Positions 1 through 9,155 of a stretch of DNA of 64,000 nucleotides are shown here, piece by piece. How positions within the stretch are numbered: the stretch's first letter is position 1; the number at the start of each line of letters is the position of its first letter. The position numbers and the translations under genes were made by a program. Origin of the DNA: Sulfuricaulis limicola (GTDB lineage Bacteria; Pseudomonadota; Gammaproteobacteria; Acidiferrobacterales; Sulfurifustaceae); assembly GCF_002355735.1 (NCBI RefSeq), contig NZ_AP014879.1, positions 1,488,001 through 1,552,000 on the forward strand, given 5' to 3'. The notes beneath the pieces are model-generated. The model worked only from the letters and a program-made list of their open reading frames with translations. It had not been told where the DNA came from and did not search any database.

Positions 1-277
1 CATTGGCCACGATGATGACCGTGAAGATGTCGCGCTCGGCCTCCGGCAGACCGAAGCGCAGGCGCAGATCGATCACCGGCACGATCACGCCGCGCAGGTT
101 GAGCACGCCCTTGACGTAGGCCGGACTGTTCGGGATCGGCGTAACCTTGTCCCAGCCCTTGATCTCCTGGATCTTGAGAATGCCGATGCCGTAATCCTGC
201 CCGTGCAAACGGAAGGTCAGGAACTGTTCCTCGCCGGATGTCGTCTCTTTTTGCTCCATTGCGCGCGCCGCTTGCAT
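1..277 (-). CDS. cheW: Chemotaxis coupling protein CheW (3' end beyond window)
   Basis: CheW is the cytoplasmic scaffold that links chemoreceptors to CheA. The minus-strand reading gives a CheW fold start: EEQFLTFRLHGQDYGIGI, then IPNSPAYVKGVLNLRGVIVPVIDLR, the hallmark beta-strand motif of the family. About 92 residues are present; the C-terminal half is outside the window. The start is ATG at 275-277, with AGGGAAAGGAC just upstream; a second ATG 18 bases in has no ribosome binding site. It lies 10 bases after cheA and is the fifth visible gene of the chemosensory operon. Identity is firm; further operon genes may follow off the left edge. Confidence 0.93.
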   Translation of the reverse strand, partial: MQAARAMEQKETTSGEEQFLTFRLHGQDYGIGILKIQEIKGWDKVTPIPNSPAYVKGVLNLRGVIVPVIDLRLRFGLPEAERDIFTVIIVAN

Positions 278-287
278 GTCCTTTCCC

Positions 288-2312
288 TCAGTTGAGTATT
301 CGCGTGACGGCCGGTGTAAACGCAGCGCCGGCCGGAACCGGTTCGCGAGCGGCGCCGGCGTGCGCCAGGCGGATCAGCCCGGTCACATCCAGGATCATGG
401 CCACGGTGCCGTCGCCCAGGATGGTGGCCGCGGAGATACCCTCGACCTTGCGGTAGTGCGTCGCCAGGCTCTTGATCACGACCTGCTGCTGGCCGAGAAG
501 GTCGTCCACGTACAGGCCGGCCTTCTTGCCGTCGGCCTCCACGATCACGAGCAGGCCCTGGGCCAGATCGGTCGAACGCGGCGCGACGTGAAACAGCTCG
601 TAGAGACGCAGCAGTGGCATGTATTCCTTGCGCAGCCCGTACAGTTCGGCGCCGCCGGCGGGGCGGCTGACCTGTTCCGGATTGATGCGCACCGACTCGA
701 CAATGCTGACCAGCGGCAGGATGTAGGTATGCGCGCCCACCTGCACGCTCAGGCCATCCAGAATGGCCAGCGTCAGGGGCAGACGCACGGTGAAGCAGGT
801 ACCACGGCCCGGTTGCGAGGCAACCTCGATGGTGCCGCCAAGGCTGCGGATATTGTTGCGCACCACGTCCATGCCCACGCCACGGCCGGAAACGTCGCTG
901 ACGGCTTCCGCCGTGGAGAACCCCGGCCTGAAAATTATCTCGGCGATTTCCTCGGGTGCGGGATTGGCCGACGCCGGAAACAGGCCGCGTTCGACGGCCT
1001 TGCTGAATATGCGGTCATACGCCAGGCCGCGTCCGTCATCGCGGACCTCGATCACGACATTGCCGCCCTTCTGGTAGGCCTTGAGTTCGATGCGCCCGGT
1101 TTCGGGTTTGCCCGCGGCGAGGCGTGCCGCCGGAGGTTCGATGCCGTGGTCCAGGCTGTTGCGCACCAGGTGCAATAGCGGATCGATGAGGCGGTCGATC
1201 ACGGTCTTGTCGATTTCCGTCTGCTCGCCGTGAATGGTCAGCTCGACCTTCTTCTCCAGCTTCTGGCTCATGTCGTGCACCAGACGCGGCAACCGGTTGA
1301 ACGCGAAGCTGAGCGGCAGCATGCGGATATGCATGACGCTCTCCTGCAGCTCGCGGGTATTGCGTTCCAGCTGGGCGATGCCGGCGAACAGCCGGGAAAG
1401 GCTGTCGAAGGAAAAATTGGTCGCGAGCTGGCTCAGCATGGTTTGCGTGATCACCAGCTCGCCCACGGTATTGATCAGCGCGTCGACCTTGGGCACGCTC
1501 ACGCGCAGCGTGTCCGCGTGCGAATCCATGGAGGCCACTGCCTCGGCGATGGAGCGCGGCGCCAGAGACTGCACCGGATGTGCGGTGACTTCCAGCGTGC
1601 AATCGTCCATGACCCAGCTGAACACGTCGGCGATGGTCTCGCGCGTGACCGGACCGATCAACTCGAGGCTCCACGCCAGATAGCAGGCTTCCGGATCCAG
1701 CTGTTCCCACGCCGGCAAGGCGGCGAGATCGGCCAGCACCTTGAGCTCGCCGAGGTCGCTTAATTCACGCAATATCCGCAGCGGGTCGTTGCCGTTATGG
1801 AACAGGCGCCGGTGCGGACGGAACACGATATCCCAATGCGCCATGCCCGATGCCTGCGCCGGTGTCGCTGATACGGTCGCGGCAGCGGATGCGACGTTTT
1901 CGCTCGCCAGATTTTCCAGCTGGGCGCGCACGCCATCGATGGCGTCCTTGTCCACGTCCTTGCCGGTGCGGGCGGCGATGATCAGGCTGCGCAGACAATC
2001 CACCGAAAGCAGCAACAGGCTGATCATGCGGCGGTCGGGACGCGAGCGGCCGTCGCGCAGGTCGTCGAGCCGCGACTCCAGCACGTGCGCGAATGCGGCC
2101 ACTTCCTCGAAACCGAAGGTGCTGCTGCCGCCCTTGACGGAATGGGCGGCGCGGAAAATGGTGTTGAGAATCTCGGGATCGGCGGCGACGACAGCATGGC
2201 CGTTGTCGGCCGCGGCCTTTTCCAGGCGCAGCAACTCGGTTTCCATGCCCGCCAGGCCTTCGAGGCTTTCCTCGAAGAAGGTCTGGTGGAACTGGCGCAT
2301 GTCGATGGCCAT
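288..2312 (-). CDS. cheA: Chemotaxis histidine kinase CheA
   Basis: CheA autophosphorylates on a histidine in its HPt domain and passes phosphate to CheY. Length is 674 residues. The HPt domain is N-terminal, with phospho-acceptor H57 in RAAHSVKGGSS. A dimerisation region follows (VPKVDALINTVGELVITQT, roughly 270-290). The ATPase domain shows an N box (HLVRNSLDHGIE), a G1 box (DDGRGLAYDRI) and a G2-type GRGVGMDVV. A CheW-like regulatory domain ends the protein. It starts 4 bases after the cheY stop, so the two are surely co-transcribed. All catalytic motifs are intact. Confidence 0.97.
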   Translation of the reverse strand: MAIDMRQFHQTFFEESLEGLAGMETELLRLEKAAADNGHAVVAADPEILNTIFRAAHSVKGGSSTFGFEEVAAFAHVLESRLDDLRDGRSRPDRRMISLLLLSVDCLRSLIIAARTGKDVDKDAIDGVRAQLENLASENVASAAATVSATPAQASGMAHWDIVFRPHRRLFHNGNDPLRILRELSDLGELKVLADLAALPAWEQLDPEACYLAWSLELIGPVTRETIADVFSWVMDDCTLEVTAHPVQSLAPRSIAEAVASMDSHADTLRVSVPKVDALINTVGELVITQTMLSQLATNFSFDSLSRLFAGIAQLERNTRELQESVMHIRMLPLSFAFNRLPRLVHDMSQKLEKKVELTIHGEQTEIDKTVIDRLIDPLLHLVRNSLDHGIEPPAARLAAGKPETGRIELKAYQKGGNVVIEVRDDGRGLAYDRIFSKAVERGLFPASANPAPEEIAEIIFRPGFSTAEAVSDVSGRGVGMDVVRNNIRSLGGTIEVASQPGRGTCFTVRLPLTLAILDGLSVQVGAHTYILPLVSIVESVRINPEQVSRPAGGAELYGLRKEYMPLLRLYELFHVAPRSTDLAQGLLVIVEADGKKAGLYVDDLLGQQQVVIKSLATHYRKVEGISAATILGDGTVAMILDVTGLIRLAHAGAAREPVPAGAAFTPAVTRILN

Positions 2313-2316
2313 GGCC

Positions 2317-2679
2317 TTATCCCAGGACCTTTTTGACCACGTTCAGCAGTTGTTCCGGATTGAAGGGTTTGACGATCCAGCCGGTAGCACCGGCGACCTT
2401 TCCCTGCTGGCGCTTGGATTCCTGCGACTCCGTGGTCAGCATCAGGATCGGGGTGAACTTGTAGTCCACCAGCTCACGCAACGATTTGACCAGCGTGATG
2501 CCGTCCATGTTGGGCATGTTGACGTCGGCGATGACCAGGTCGATCTTCTTGCCCTGGAGAAGCTGTAATGCTTCCTTGCCGTCGCAGGCCTGGATGACCT
2601 CGTGCCCCACGCTGTTGAGCGTGAAGCTGATCATCTGGCGCATGGAGGCGGTGTCGTCGACGGTCAGTATGGTTGCCAT
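2317..2679 (-). CDS. cheY: Chemotaxis response regulator CheY
   Basis: A stand-alone receiver domain of 120 residues, the usual CheY length. The acidic pocket is D8/D9, the phospho-acceptor is D52 in DLVIADVNMP, the conserved Thr is T82 in LMLTTES and the conserved Lys is K104 in WIVKPFNP. There is no output domain, so it should act by protein contact, for example with a flagellar motor, a pilus motor or another target; the sequence does not say which. It sits between the receptor gene and cheA. A strong AGGAGG-like site precedes the ATG. Confidence 0.95.
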   Translation of the reverse strand: MATILTVDDTASMRQMISFTLNSVGHEVIQACDGKEALQLLQGKKIDLVIADVNMPNMDGITLVKSLRELVDYKFTPILMLTTESQESKRQQGKVAGATGWIVKPFNPEQLLNVVKKVLG

Positions 2680-2691
2680 AGCGGTCCTCCT

Positions 2692-4059
2692 TCAGAACAG
2701 CTCCACGGCGGGTCCGTTGCCCACGGCCCCATGGACCTTGCGCAGGTCCTGTTCCGGGTTCTTCGTCAGCTTGACCTCGGCCTCAGCGGCGGGAATATCG
2801 TGCATGCGCGACAGCCAGTTTTCGTTGCCCGGCACGTTCTTGAGCAGGCCCTTGTCCAGATTGGCGGTTTCCTGCATCAGGTGGTAAAGCGTGCGGCGCA
2901 GGTCGTCCATCGGCTCCAGCATCCCGCTCAGTTTCTGGCTGGTGATGTCCTGGAACTGCAGGGAGACCACGACGTTCTGCACGTCCTGGGCGATCTCCTT
3001 GCTGATCTCGTTGATGCGGCTCACGGTCTCGGCCACTTCGCGGTTCTTGCCTTCGAGCGAACGTGTCAGTGAAATCACGTCTTCCTTGATCTTGAGCGCG
3101 TGCTCCATGTCGGCGGCCGACAGCGTGCGCATGTCGCCGTAGGTCTTGCTGAGGCCGGTGCGCACTTCCTTCAAGTGCACGCGGATGCGGTCGCTGAATT
3201 CATGCGAGCGCTTGCTGAGCCGGCGGACCTCGGAAGCCACCACCGAGAACCCGCGTCCGTGTTCGCCGACGCGCGCGGCTTCGATGTCGGCGTTCAACGC
3301 CAGCAGGCTGGTCTGGTCCGCCAGTTTTTCCACGTCGAGCAGGAAGCCGTCGATCGCCTGCGTGCGGTTCTGCACGCCGTCGAGTTCGCGCACCATGTTC
3401 ACGGAAAGATCCGCCACGCGTACGACCTCGTCAGCCATCTTGTTGAGGCGTTCGTCCGAAACCTGAATGAAGTCCTTGAGGGATTGGGGGGCACCGTCGC
3501 TGGCGGCGCCCTGCGTGCCTTCGAGCAGCTCCATGGCCTGGCGCGCCTGGATGGTGGCCTTGTTGATGACCGCCTCGAAGCTGCTGGCAATGGTGCCGGT
3601 CGCCTGCTCCGTCTGCTTGATGACCGACTGTATCTCGCGGCGCAGCACCAGTGCGGCTTCGCCGTAACGCTGGCCCACGTCCATCCAGCGCCGCATCAGC
3701 TCTTCCAGACGGCGTCGCTGATTGTCCGCGGCCATCGATTGCAGAACGTCGTCCACCTGCGGTATCTGTTCGATGTCTCTGGATGGCGACAGCAGGTCGT
3801 CCACCTGCTCGAGCACCTGCTTGGCGTCGTGTCCTTCCAGGACTTCCTCGCCCTGCAACGGCACGGCTTCTTCCTGCTTGCGCGCGTAAAACGCGAGCAC
3901 GGTAAGCGTGAGCACGGCGCACAAGCCGCTGCCCAGCGCCGCCCACCACGGCACGAAGGGCACCGTCCACGCCAGCGAAATGCCCATGCCAACGGCGGCT
4001 GACAGCCACCACCGCGGCCAGGACGAAATTTTTGACGTAAGCGAGAGGTGTGTGCTCAT
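2692..4059 (-). CDS. Methyl-accepting chemotaxis protein without periplasmic domain
   Basis: A 455-residue chemoreceptor. Two hydrophobic helices lie at about 16-35 and 37-58 with almost no loop between them, so it has no periplasmic ligand-binding domain, and no clear HAMP domain follows. The signalling hairpin tip is at about 246-282 ([20 protein letters not shown], then [18 protein letters not shown]), with long coiled-coil arms on both sides. A typical [10 protein letters not shown] motif is at about 367-376. It overlaps the upstream STAS gene by ATGA (4056-4059), implying translational coupling. It probably senses a cytoplasmic or membrane state, or receives input from the STAS partner (inference). 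Confidence 0.9.
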   Translation of the reverse strand: MSTHLSLTSKISSWPRWWLSAAVGMGISLAWTVPFVPWWAALGSGLCAVLTLTVLAFYARKQEEAVPLQGEEVLEGHDAKQVLEQVDDLLSPSRDIEQIPQVDDVLQSMAADNQRRRLEELMRRWMDVGQRYGEAALVLRREIQSVIKQTEQATGTIASSFEAVINKATIQARQAMELLEGTQGAASDGAPQSLKDFIQVSDERLNKMADEVVRVADLSVNMVRELDGVQNRTQAIDGFLLDVEKLADQTSLLALNADIEAARVGEHGRGFSVVASEVRRLSKRSHEFSDRIRVHLKEVRTGLSKTYGDMRTLSAADMEHALKIKEDVISLTRSLEGKNREVAETVSRINEISKEIAQDVQNVVVSLQFQDITSQKLSGMLEPMDDLRRTLYHLMQETANLDKGLLKNVPGNENWLSRMHDIPAAEAEVKLTKNPEQDLRKVHGAVGNGPAVELF

Positions 4060-4373
4060 GACGCCATCTCGAGAATGATTTCAAGGCCGAGCACGCGCGC
4101 GGCCTGCTGCAATACGGGGGACGGGCTGTGCCAGGTGAGCGCCAGGCCGCGTTGGCGCGCGGCACGGGTGAATCCGGCCAGCACCTGCATGGCGGCGGCA
4201 TCCAGCCGCTCGATACGGCTGCCGTCGATAACGATGGCGGTGGCGGCGGCCAGCACGGTGTTGAGCTTTTCATGCAGCGCACGGGCATCGCGGATGCCGA
4301 GCGCCGCCTCCAACGCCACATGCGTGGTGTCGGCGGTGTGCTCGATGTGTACCGGATCCATGCTGTTTCCCAT
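4056..4373 (-). CDS. STAS-domain protein heading the chemosensory operon
   Basis: A single STAS domain (105 residues), the fold of anti-sigma-factor antagonists such as SpoIIAA and of MlaB. The diagnostic stretch is [21 protein letters not shown], about residues 47-67. In SpoIIAA-type proteins the phosphorylated serine follows the second Asp (D-S); here that position is D58-A59-A60, so classical serine phosphorylation at that site looks impossible. It is the first gene after a sigma-54 promoter, has a strong AAGGAGGGG site, and its stop overlaps the receptor start. Such genes recur at the head of chemosensory clusters, but this one's partner is unknown. Confidence 0.85.
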   Translation of the reverse strand: MGNSMDPVHIEHTADTTHVALEAALGIRDARALHEKLNTVLAAATAIVIDGSRIERLDAAAMQVLAGFTRAARQRGLALTWHSPSPVLQQAARVLGLEIILEMAS

Positions 4374-4450
4374 GACGACCCCTCCTTATTGGGGTCCTGC
4401 TGTCCGCATCTGTTCCTGTTTCCCGGGATTTCCCGGCATACCTAAGTTAT

Positions 4451-4466
4451 AGCAATACCTGTGCCA
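4451..4466 (-). promoter_or_regulatory. Sigma-54 (RpoN) promoter of the chemosensory operon
   Basis: Read on the minus strand the sequence is TGGCACAGGTATTGCT. This matches the sigma-54 consensus TGGCACG-N4-TTGCW at every position except one (A for G at position 7), with exact -24 GG / -12 GC spacing. The start of transcription would be near 4440, leaving a leader of about 67 nt before the STAS start at 4373. The upstream 150 bases hold repeated CCGCTAT/CCGCTTATT-like elements that could be enhancer sites for an activator such as FleQ (inference). Confidence 0.85.
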
Positions 4467-4611
4467 GCCTCTCGGGGATTGCCGGGAAACAACCCAAAAT
4501 AAGCGGGAATAACCGCCGGAATAGCGGTAATTCGTCTGAAACGGCAGATTTACTGCGGGATAGCGGTGACATCCCCGCTGGATAACAGGGGACTGAAAAT
4601 GACGGGAATGG

Positions 4612-4636
4612 GCCCCGGCCCTGATGTGGCCGGGGC
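4612..4636 (-). terminator. GC-rich hairpin downstream of thrC
   Basis: A perfect 9-bp stem (GCCCCGGCC / GGCCGGGGC) with a 7-base loop lies 22 bases beyond the thrC stop and before the chemosensory promoter. It has no clear U-tract on the minus strand, so it may be a weak or Rho-assisted terminator rather than a classical intrinsic one. Confidence 0.4.
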
Positions 4637-4657
4637 ATGACAGAAAACGCCGCCGGG

Positions 4658-5803
4658 CTAGCGGGGCAAATTATCCAGGATGGTCTTTTTGACGGCGCCC
4701 AACTCGGCCTTGACCTTGTGCAGCGGGCCGGTGCTCTGCTTGATGGCGGTATCGGGGTCCTTGAGGCCGTGGCCGGTCAGGGTGCAGACCACCTGGCTGC
4801 CGGCGGGAATTTTGCCCGACTTGATGTCGCGCAGCGCGCCGGCCACGGAAGTCGCCGATGCCGGTTCACAGAACACGCCTTCCTTTTCAGCCAGCAACTT
4901 CTGCACGGCGAGGATTTCTTCATCGGTGCACTCGTCGAACCAGCCGCCGGACTCTTCTTTCACCTTCCAGGCCTGATCCCAGGACTGGGGATGGCCGATG
5001 CGGATGGCGGTGGCAATAGTCTCCGGGTTGTCGACCATGGCGCCGCGCATGAAGGGCGCGGCGCCGGCCGCCTGATAACCGATCATCTTCGGCCGGCTGC
5101 CAGTCACGGCACCTTTGGCGTAAGCGCACTGACCCTGACAGAAAGTGCAGGCGGCGGTCACATTCTTGCCGGAAGCTGAGGAATATTCGCAGTAACCGAT
5201 CCAGTGCGCCGTGATATTACCGGCGTTGCCCACCGGCAGGCAGTGATAGTCCGGGGCACGGCCGAGTTCTTCAATGATCTCGAACGCTGCGGTCTTCTGT
5301 CCTTGCAGGCGATACGGATTAATGGAATTCACGATCGTGACCGGCGCCTCTTTGGCTACCTGTTTCACCAGTTCCATCCCGGCGTCGAAATTGCCCTGGA
5401 TCTGGATCACCACCGCGCCGTGGATCATGGCCTGCGCCAGTTTTCCGAGCGCGATCTTGCCGTCCGGAATCAGCACGAAGCAGGTGATGCCGGCGCGCGC
5501 GGCATAGGCCGCCGCGGACGCCGAGGTGTTGCCGGTGGAGGCGCAGATGATGGCGCGGCTGCCCTCTTCCACCGCCTTGGTCACGGCCATGGTCATGCCG
5601 CGATCCTTGAAGGAGCCCGTCGGATTCAAACCTTCGAACTTGACGTAGATGTCCGCCTGCTTGCCCAGCTCGCGCGGAATGTTCCGGAGCTGGATTAAAG
5701 GCGTTGCACCTTCGCCCAGGCTGATGATGCGCGTGTCCTTCGAGACCGGCAGGCGGTCGCGGTATTTTTCGATGAGGCCGGTGTAGCGATTGCCGATATT
5801 CAT
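4658..5803 (-). CDS. thrC: Threonine synthase with a cysteine-rich insertion
   Basis: PLP enzyme converting O-phospho-L-homoserine to threonine, the last step of the pathway. Length is 381 residues. The PLP lysine is K66 in [11 protein letters not shown]; the phosphate-binding loop [17 protein letters not shown] and [10 protein letters not shown] are present. It follows hom on the same strand, fitting the pathway. Unusual: between [16 protein letters not shown] and [14 protein letters not shown], where short threonine synthases usually run directly on, there is an insertion (about 208-237) holding C219-x2-C222-x3-C226, plus C205 just before. This could be a metal or disulfide site. Function is confident; the insertion's role is unknown. 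Confidence 0.93.
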   Translation of the reverse strand: MNIGNRYTGLIEKYRDRLPVSKDTRIISLGEGATPLIQLRNIPRELGKQADIYVKFEGLNPTGSFKDRGMTMAVTKAVEEGSRAIICASTGNTSASAAAYAARAGITCFVLIPDGKIALGKLAQAMIHGAVVIQIQGNFDAGMELVKQVAKEAPVTIVNSINPYRLQGQKTAAFEIIEELGRAPDYHCLPVGNAGNITAHWIGYCEYSSASGKNVTAACTFCQGQCAYAKGAVTGSRPKMIGYQAAGAAPFMRGAMVDNPETIATAIRIGHPQSWDQAWKVKEESGGWFDECTDEEILAVQKLLAEKEGVFCEPASATSVAGALRDIKSGKIPAGSQVVCTLTGHGLKDPDTAIKQSTGPLHKVKAELGAVKKTILDNLPR

Positions 5804-5830
5804 GATGTAAAAACCTAAATATTAAATTTC

Positions 5831-5907
5831 ACCACAGAGAGCGCGGATAACGCAGAGAAAGAATTTTTAAACTTAAAAATCTCTGCACCCTCTGTGATCT
5901 CTGCGGT
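5831..5907. repeat. Intergenic inverted repeat of CACAGAG units
   Basis: Between hom and thrC. The left arm starts ACCACAGAGA and continues with CGCAGAGA; the right arm reads TCTCTGC, CTCTGTGA, TCTCTGCGGT. The two arms are reverse complements built from iterated units of about 9 nt, separated by an A/T-rich loop. The same family recurs at 9073-9135. Confidence 0.85.
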
Positions 5908-5915
5908 TCAAACTA

Positions 5916-7238
5916 TTACTTCCAATCGGGGTTCAGGTGTTCGAGGCGGATGCGCGCGACCTTGGCCTTGATCGAGGAAAGTTTCTCGATGCGGGCAATC
6001 GCCTCGTTCATGTTTTTTTCCTTGACGCGCTGCGTCAGGATGATGACCGGCACCGAGTCTTCGCCCGCCTGCGGTTCCTTCTGCAGGATGGACTCGATGC
6101 TGATGCCGAGATCGGCCAGGATGCGCGTGACCTCGGCGAGCACGCCGGGTTTGTCCAGCGCGTGCAGGCGCAGGTAATACGAAGTCTCCACCTCTTCGAT
6201 GGGCAGGATCGGCAGATCGACCAGCGCGTCCGGCTGGAACGCCAGGTGCGGCACGCGGTTGTTCGGGTCCGCAGTCAGGGTGCGCACCACGTCCACCAGG
6301 TCGGCGACCACGGCCGAGGCCGTGGGCTCGGCGCCGGCGCCGGCGCCGTAAAACATCGTCGGGCCCACGGCATCGCCCTTGACCAGCACGGCGTTCATGG
6401 CGCCGTCCACATTGGCGATCAGCCGGCGTTCCGGGATGAGCGTGGGGTGCACGCGCAGTTCCACGCCGCCGTTGGTGCGGCGGGCGATGCCCAGCAGTTT
6501 CACCCGGTATCCCAGCTTTTCCGCGTATTGCACGTCCAGGCGCGTGAGCTTGCTGATGCCCTCGGTGTAGGCCTGCTTGAATTTGAGCGGTATGCCGAAG
6601 GCGATGGCGGCGAGAATGGTGAGCTTGTGCGCCGCGTCGATGCCCTCGACGTCGAAGGTCGGATCGGTCTCGGCGTAACCCAGGCGCTGCGCCTCCTTGA
6701 GCACGTCGGCGAAATCCGCGCCCTTGTCGCGCATCTCGGTGAGGATGAAATTGCAGGTGCCGTTGATGATGCCAGCCATCCACTCGATGCGGTTGCCCGC
6801 CAGCCCTTCCCGCACCGCCTTGATGATGGGAATGCCGCCGGCGACCGCGGCCTCGAAGGCTACCATCACGCCTTTTTTCTGCGCCGCCGCGAAGATTTCA
6901 TTGCCGTACATGGCGATGAGCGCCTTGTTCGCGGTCACCACGTGCTTGCCGTTGGCGATGGCCTCCAGCACCAGTTCGCGCGCCGGCTCGTAGCCGCCGA
7001 TTAATTCAACCACCACCTCGATTTCGGGGTTGCGCACCACTTCGTATGGATCCTGGACCAACTGGATGCCTTCCATGGGACAGGCGCGTTTTTTCCTGAG
7101 GTCGCGAGCCGAAGCCTGGGCGATGCGGATTTCGCGTCCCGCGCGGCGGGAAATTTCCAGGGCGTTGCGTGCCAGCACGCTGACCGTGCCGCAGCCGACG
7201 GTGCCGAGGCCGAGAATGCCGATTTTGACGGGTTTCAT
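5916..7238 (-). CDS. hom: Homoserine dehydrogenase
   Basis: NAD(P)H-dependent reduction of aspartate semialdehyde to homoserine. Length is 440 residues, typical of the monofunctional, ACT-containing type. The N-terminal Rossmann motif is GILGLGTVGCGTV; the catalytic domain shows GGIPIIKAVREGLAGN and NGTCNFILTEM. The C-terminal ACT domain (about 350-425, LRLHALDKPGVLAEVTRIL) is the expected threonine-feedback site. It is followed by thrC and preceded by alaC on the same strand, a common proteobacterial order. Intergenic repeats lie on both sides. Confidence 0.96.
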   Translation of the reverse strand: MKPVKIGILGLGTVGCGTVSVLARNALEISRRAGREIRIAQASARDLRKKRACPMEGIQLVQDPYEVVRNPEIEVVVELIGGYEPARELVLEAIANGKHVVTANKALIAMYGNEIFAAAQKKGVMVAFEAAVAGGIPIIKAVREGLAGNRIEWMAGIINGTCNFILTEMRDKGADFADVLKEAQRLGYAETDPTFDVEGIDAAHKLTILAAIAFGIPLKFKQAYTEGISKLTRLDVQYAEKLGYRVKLLGIARRTNGGVELRVHPTLIPERRLIANVDGAMNAVLVKGDAVGPTMFYGAGAGAEPTASAVVADLVDVVRTLTADPNNRVPHLAFQPDALVDLPILPIEEVETSYYLRLHALDKPGVLAEVTRILADLGISIESILQKEPQAGEDSVPVIILTQRVKEKNMNEAIARIEKLSSIKAKVARIRLEHLNPDWK

Positions 7239-7262
7239 AGTTTTAAAAATATGATTTGTTTA

Positions 7263-7334
7263 GACAGGATTTACAGGATTAACAGGATTTTTGCTCGCTA
7301 TTTTTTTAATCCTGTGAATCCTCTTAATCCTGTC
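7263..7334. repeat. Intergenic inverted repeat of ACAGGATT units
   Basis: Between alaC and hom. Left arm GACAGGATTTACAGGATT, then AACAGGATT; right arm AATCCTGTG, AATCCTCTT, AATCCTGTC, with an A/T-rich loop. Each arm is about three imperfect 9-nt units. It begins 10 bases past the alaC stop. Other copies are at 16277-16353, 35179-35263 and 43035-43171. Confidence 0.9.
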
Positions 7335-7344
7335 CATTCATTTC

Positions 7345-8562
7345 TTAATTTTTCGCTTGGCGCGCGTCGAGCGACACCCGGTCCTTGCGGAACATTTCGC
7401 GAATCGAGCGCACCGCCTGGCGCGTGCGGTGTTCGTTTTCAATGAGCGAGAAGCGCACATGGTCATCGCCATATTCGCCGAACCCGATGCCGGGTGAAAC
7501 CGCCACCTTCGCCTCCGTCAGCAATTTCTTGGAGAATTCGATCGATCCCATGGCACGGTAGGCCTCGGGGATGCGCGCCCAGACGAACATGGTGGCCTTG
7601 GGTTTCTCCACCAGCCAGCCGGCGGCGAACAGGCCGTTGCACAGGACATCCCGGCGGCTCTGGTAGGTCTGCCGGATTTCCTCGAGGCAGTCCTGCGGTC
7701 CCTCGAGGGCGAGAATGGCGGCGATCTGGATCGGCGTGAACATGCCGTAATCGAAGTAGGACTTGAGCCGCGACAGCGCCGCCACCAGTTTCTGGTTGCC
7801 GCACATGAAGCCGATACGCCAGCCGGGCATGTTGTAGCTTTTGGAAAGCGTGAAGAATTCCACCGCCACGTCCTTGGCGCCGGGCACCTGCAGGATCGAC
7901 GGCGCGCGGTAGCCGTCGAACACGATATCGGCGTAAGCCAGGTCGTGCACCACCCAGATTCCATGCTCCTTCGCGATAGCAATGACCTTCTCGAAGAAAT
8001 CCAGCTCGACGCACTGCGTCGTGGGATTGGCCGGGAAATTCAGCACCAGCATCTTCGGCTTGGGCCAGGCGTTCTTGATGGATTTCTCCAGCTCGGCGAA
8101 GAAATCCACGCCGGGCACCAGCGGCACGTGGCGGATGTCGGCGCCGGCGATCACGAATCCGTAGGCGTGGATCGGATAGCTCGGGTTCGGCACCAGCACC
8201 GAGTCGCCCTTGTCCACCGTGGCCAGCGCCAGGTGCGACAGACCCTCCTTGGAGCCGATGGTCACGATCGCCTCGCTGTCCATGTCGAGGTCGACGTCGT
8301 AGCGACGCTTGTACCACTGGCAGATGGCGCGGCGCAGGCGCGGAATGCCGCGCGACACCGAATAGCGATGGGTGTCCTCGCGCTGCGCCGCCTCGACCAG
8401 TTTGTCCACGATGTGTTTGGGCGTGGCGCCGTCGGGGTTGCCCATCCCGAAGTCGATGATGTCCTCGCCACGGCGGCGCGCCTGCGCCTTGAGATCGTTG
8501 ACGATGTTGAAGACGTAGGGCGGCAACCGCTTGATGCGGGGGAATTCGTCGTTTTGTGACAT
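7345..8562 (-). CDS. alaC: Alanine-type class I/II aminotransferase (AlaC/YfdZ-like)
   Basis: PLP-dependent aminotransferase, fold type I, probably glutamate-pyruvate transaminase. The PLP lysine is in [19 protein letters not shown]; the substrate arginine is in [17 protein letters not shown] near the C-terminus; [12 protein letters not shown] is typical of this subgroup. I place the start at the ATG at 8560-8562 ([18 protein letters not shown]), giving 405 residues; a longer reading from a TTG at 8601 is not supported by family alignment. It heads the alaC-hom-thrC run, where it often occurs in gammaproteobacteria. Confidence 0.88.
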   Translation of the reverse strand: MSQNDEFPRIKRLPPYVFNIVNDLKAQARRRGEDIIDFGMGNPDGATPKHIVDKLVEAAQREDTHRYSVSRGIPRLRRAICQWYKRRYDVDLDMDSEAIVTIGSKEGLSHLALATVDKGDSVLVPNPSYPIHAYGFVIAGADIRHVPLVPGVDFFAELEKSIKNAWPKPKMLVLNFPANPTTQCVELDFFEKVIAIAKEHGIWVVHDLAYADIVFDGYRAPSILQVPGAKDVAVEFFTLSKSYNMPGWRIGFMCGNQKLVAALSRLKSYFDYGMFTPIQIAAILALEGPQDCLEEIRQTYQSRRDVLCNGLFAAGWLVEKPKATMFVWARIPEAYRAMGSIEFSKKLLTEAKVAVSPGIGFGEYGDDHVRFSLIENEHRTRQAVRSIREMFRKDRVSLDARQAKN

Positions 8563-8681
8563 GCGATTCGTCGGGCTGTTATAGTTACGCGCGGCCGCCA
8601 AGATATTGAATACGCGTGCATTATAGGGCTTTCACCATAATGAGGGAATAAGCCGCACACACATGCGACAGCAATTTTACG

Positions 8682-9059
8682 ATGAAAATCCAGCTTGAAA
8701 CGGGCGGCGGGCAGAACCTCGTCCGCGCCTACGCGCCCGGCAGCATCACCGTCAACGACAAGGCGTACTCCCGCAGCCTGATCGTGACGCCGCAAACGCT
8801 GACGGACTGGCCGCCGGCCAGCTTCGCCGATCTGCTGGCGGCGCATTTCGAGATGCTGGCGGAGATGCGGCCGGAGGTCGTGATCCTGGGCACGGGCGCG
8901 AAATTGCGCTTCCCGCCTCCCCGCCTGACGCGGGCGCTGGTGGAGGCGAATATCGGGCTCGAGGTGATGGATACCGGCGCCGCCTGCCGTACCTACAACA
9001 TCCTCATGGGCGACGGCCGCCGCGTCGTAGCGGCGCTATTGATGATCGAGAGCGAATAA
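8682..9059 (+). CDS. Mth938-like domain protein (DUF498/Xcc1710 family)
   Basis: A 125-residue single-domain protein. The family signature is visible as PEVVILGTGAKLRFPPPRLTRALVEANIGLEVMDTGAACRTYNILMGDGRRVVAALL. Members include Mth938, Xcc1710 and the human complex I assembly factor NDUFAF3; the bacterial role is not established. It is divergent from alaC and convergent with rpoS, and separated from rpoS by an inverted repeat. Complete length. Confidence 0.85.
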   Translation: MKIQLETGGGQNLVRAYAPGSITVNDKAYSRSLIVTPQTLTDWPPASFADLLAAHFEMLAEMRPEVVILGTGAKLRFPPPRLTRALVEANIGLEVMDTGAACRTYNILMGDGRRVVAALLMIESE

Positions 9060-9072
9060 GCCTAAGAAGTTC

Positions 9073-9135
9073 GCCACAGAGCACACAGAGCCAATCAACT
9101 GCTTTTTTCTCTGTGATCTCTGTGCGCTCTGTGGC
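9073..9135. repeat. Intergenic inverted repeat of CACAGAG units
   Basis: Between the convergent Mth938-like gene and rpoS. Left arm GCCACAGAGCACACAGAGCC, right arm CTCTGTGATCTCTGTGCG and CTCTGTGGC; the ends are exact reverse complements. As RNA it would fold into a long hairpin followed in the rpoS direction by A/T-rich sequence, so it may double as a bidirectional terminator (inference). Confidence 0.87.
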
Positions 9136-9155
9136 TAGATTATTATGAGTTTTCT

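Noticed and set aside
5831-5907. Possible CRISPR array or tandem repeat locus
   Set aside because: Units are only about 9 nt, arranged as inverted arms without spacers; no cas genes are present.
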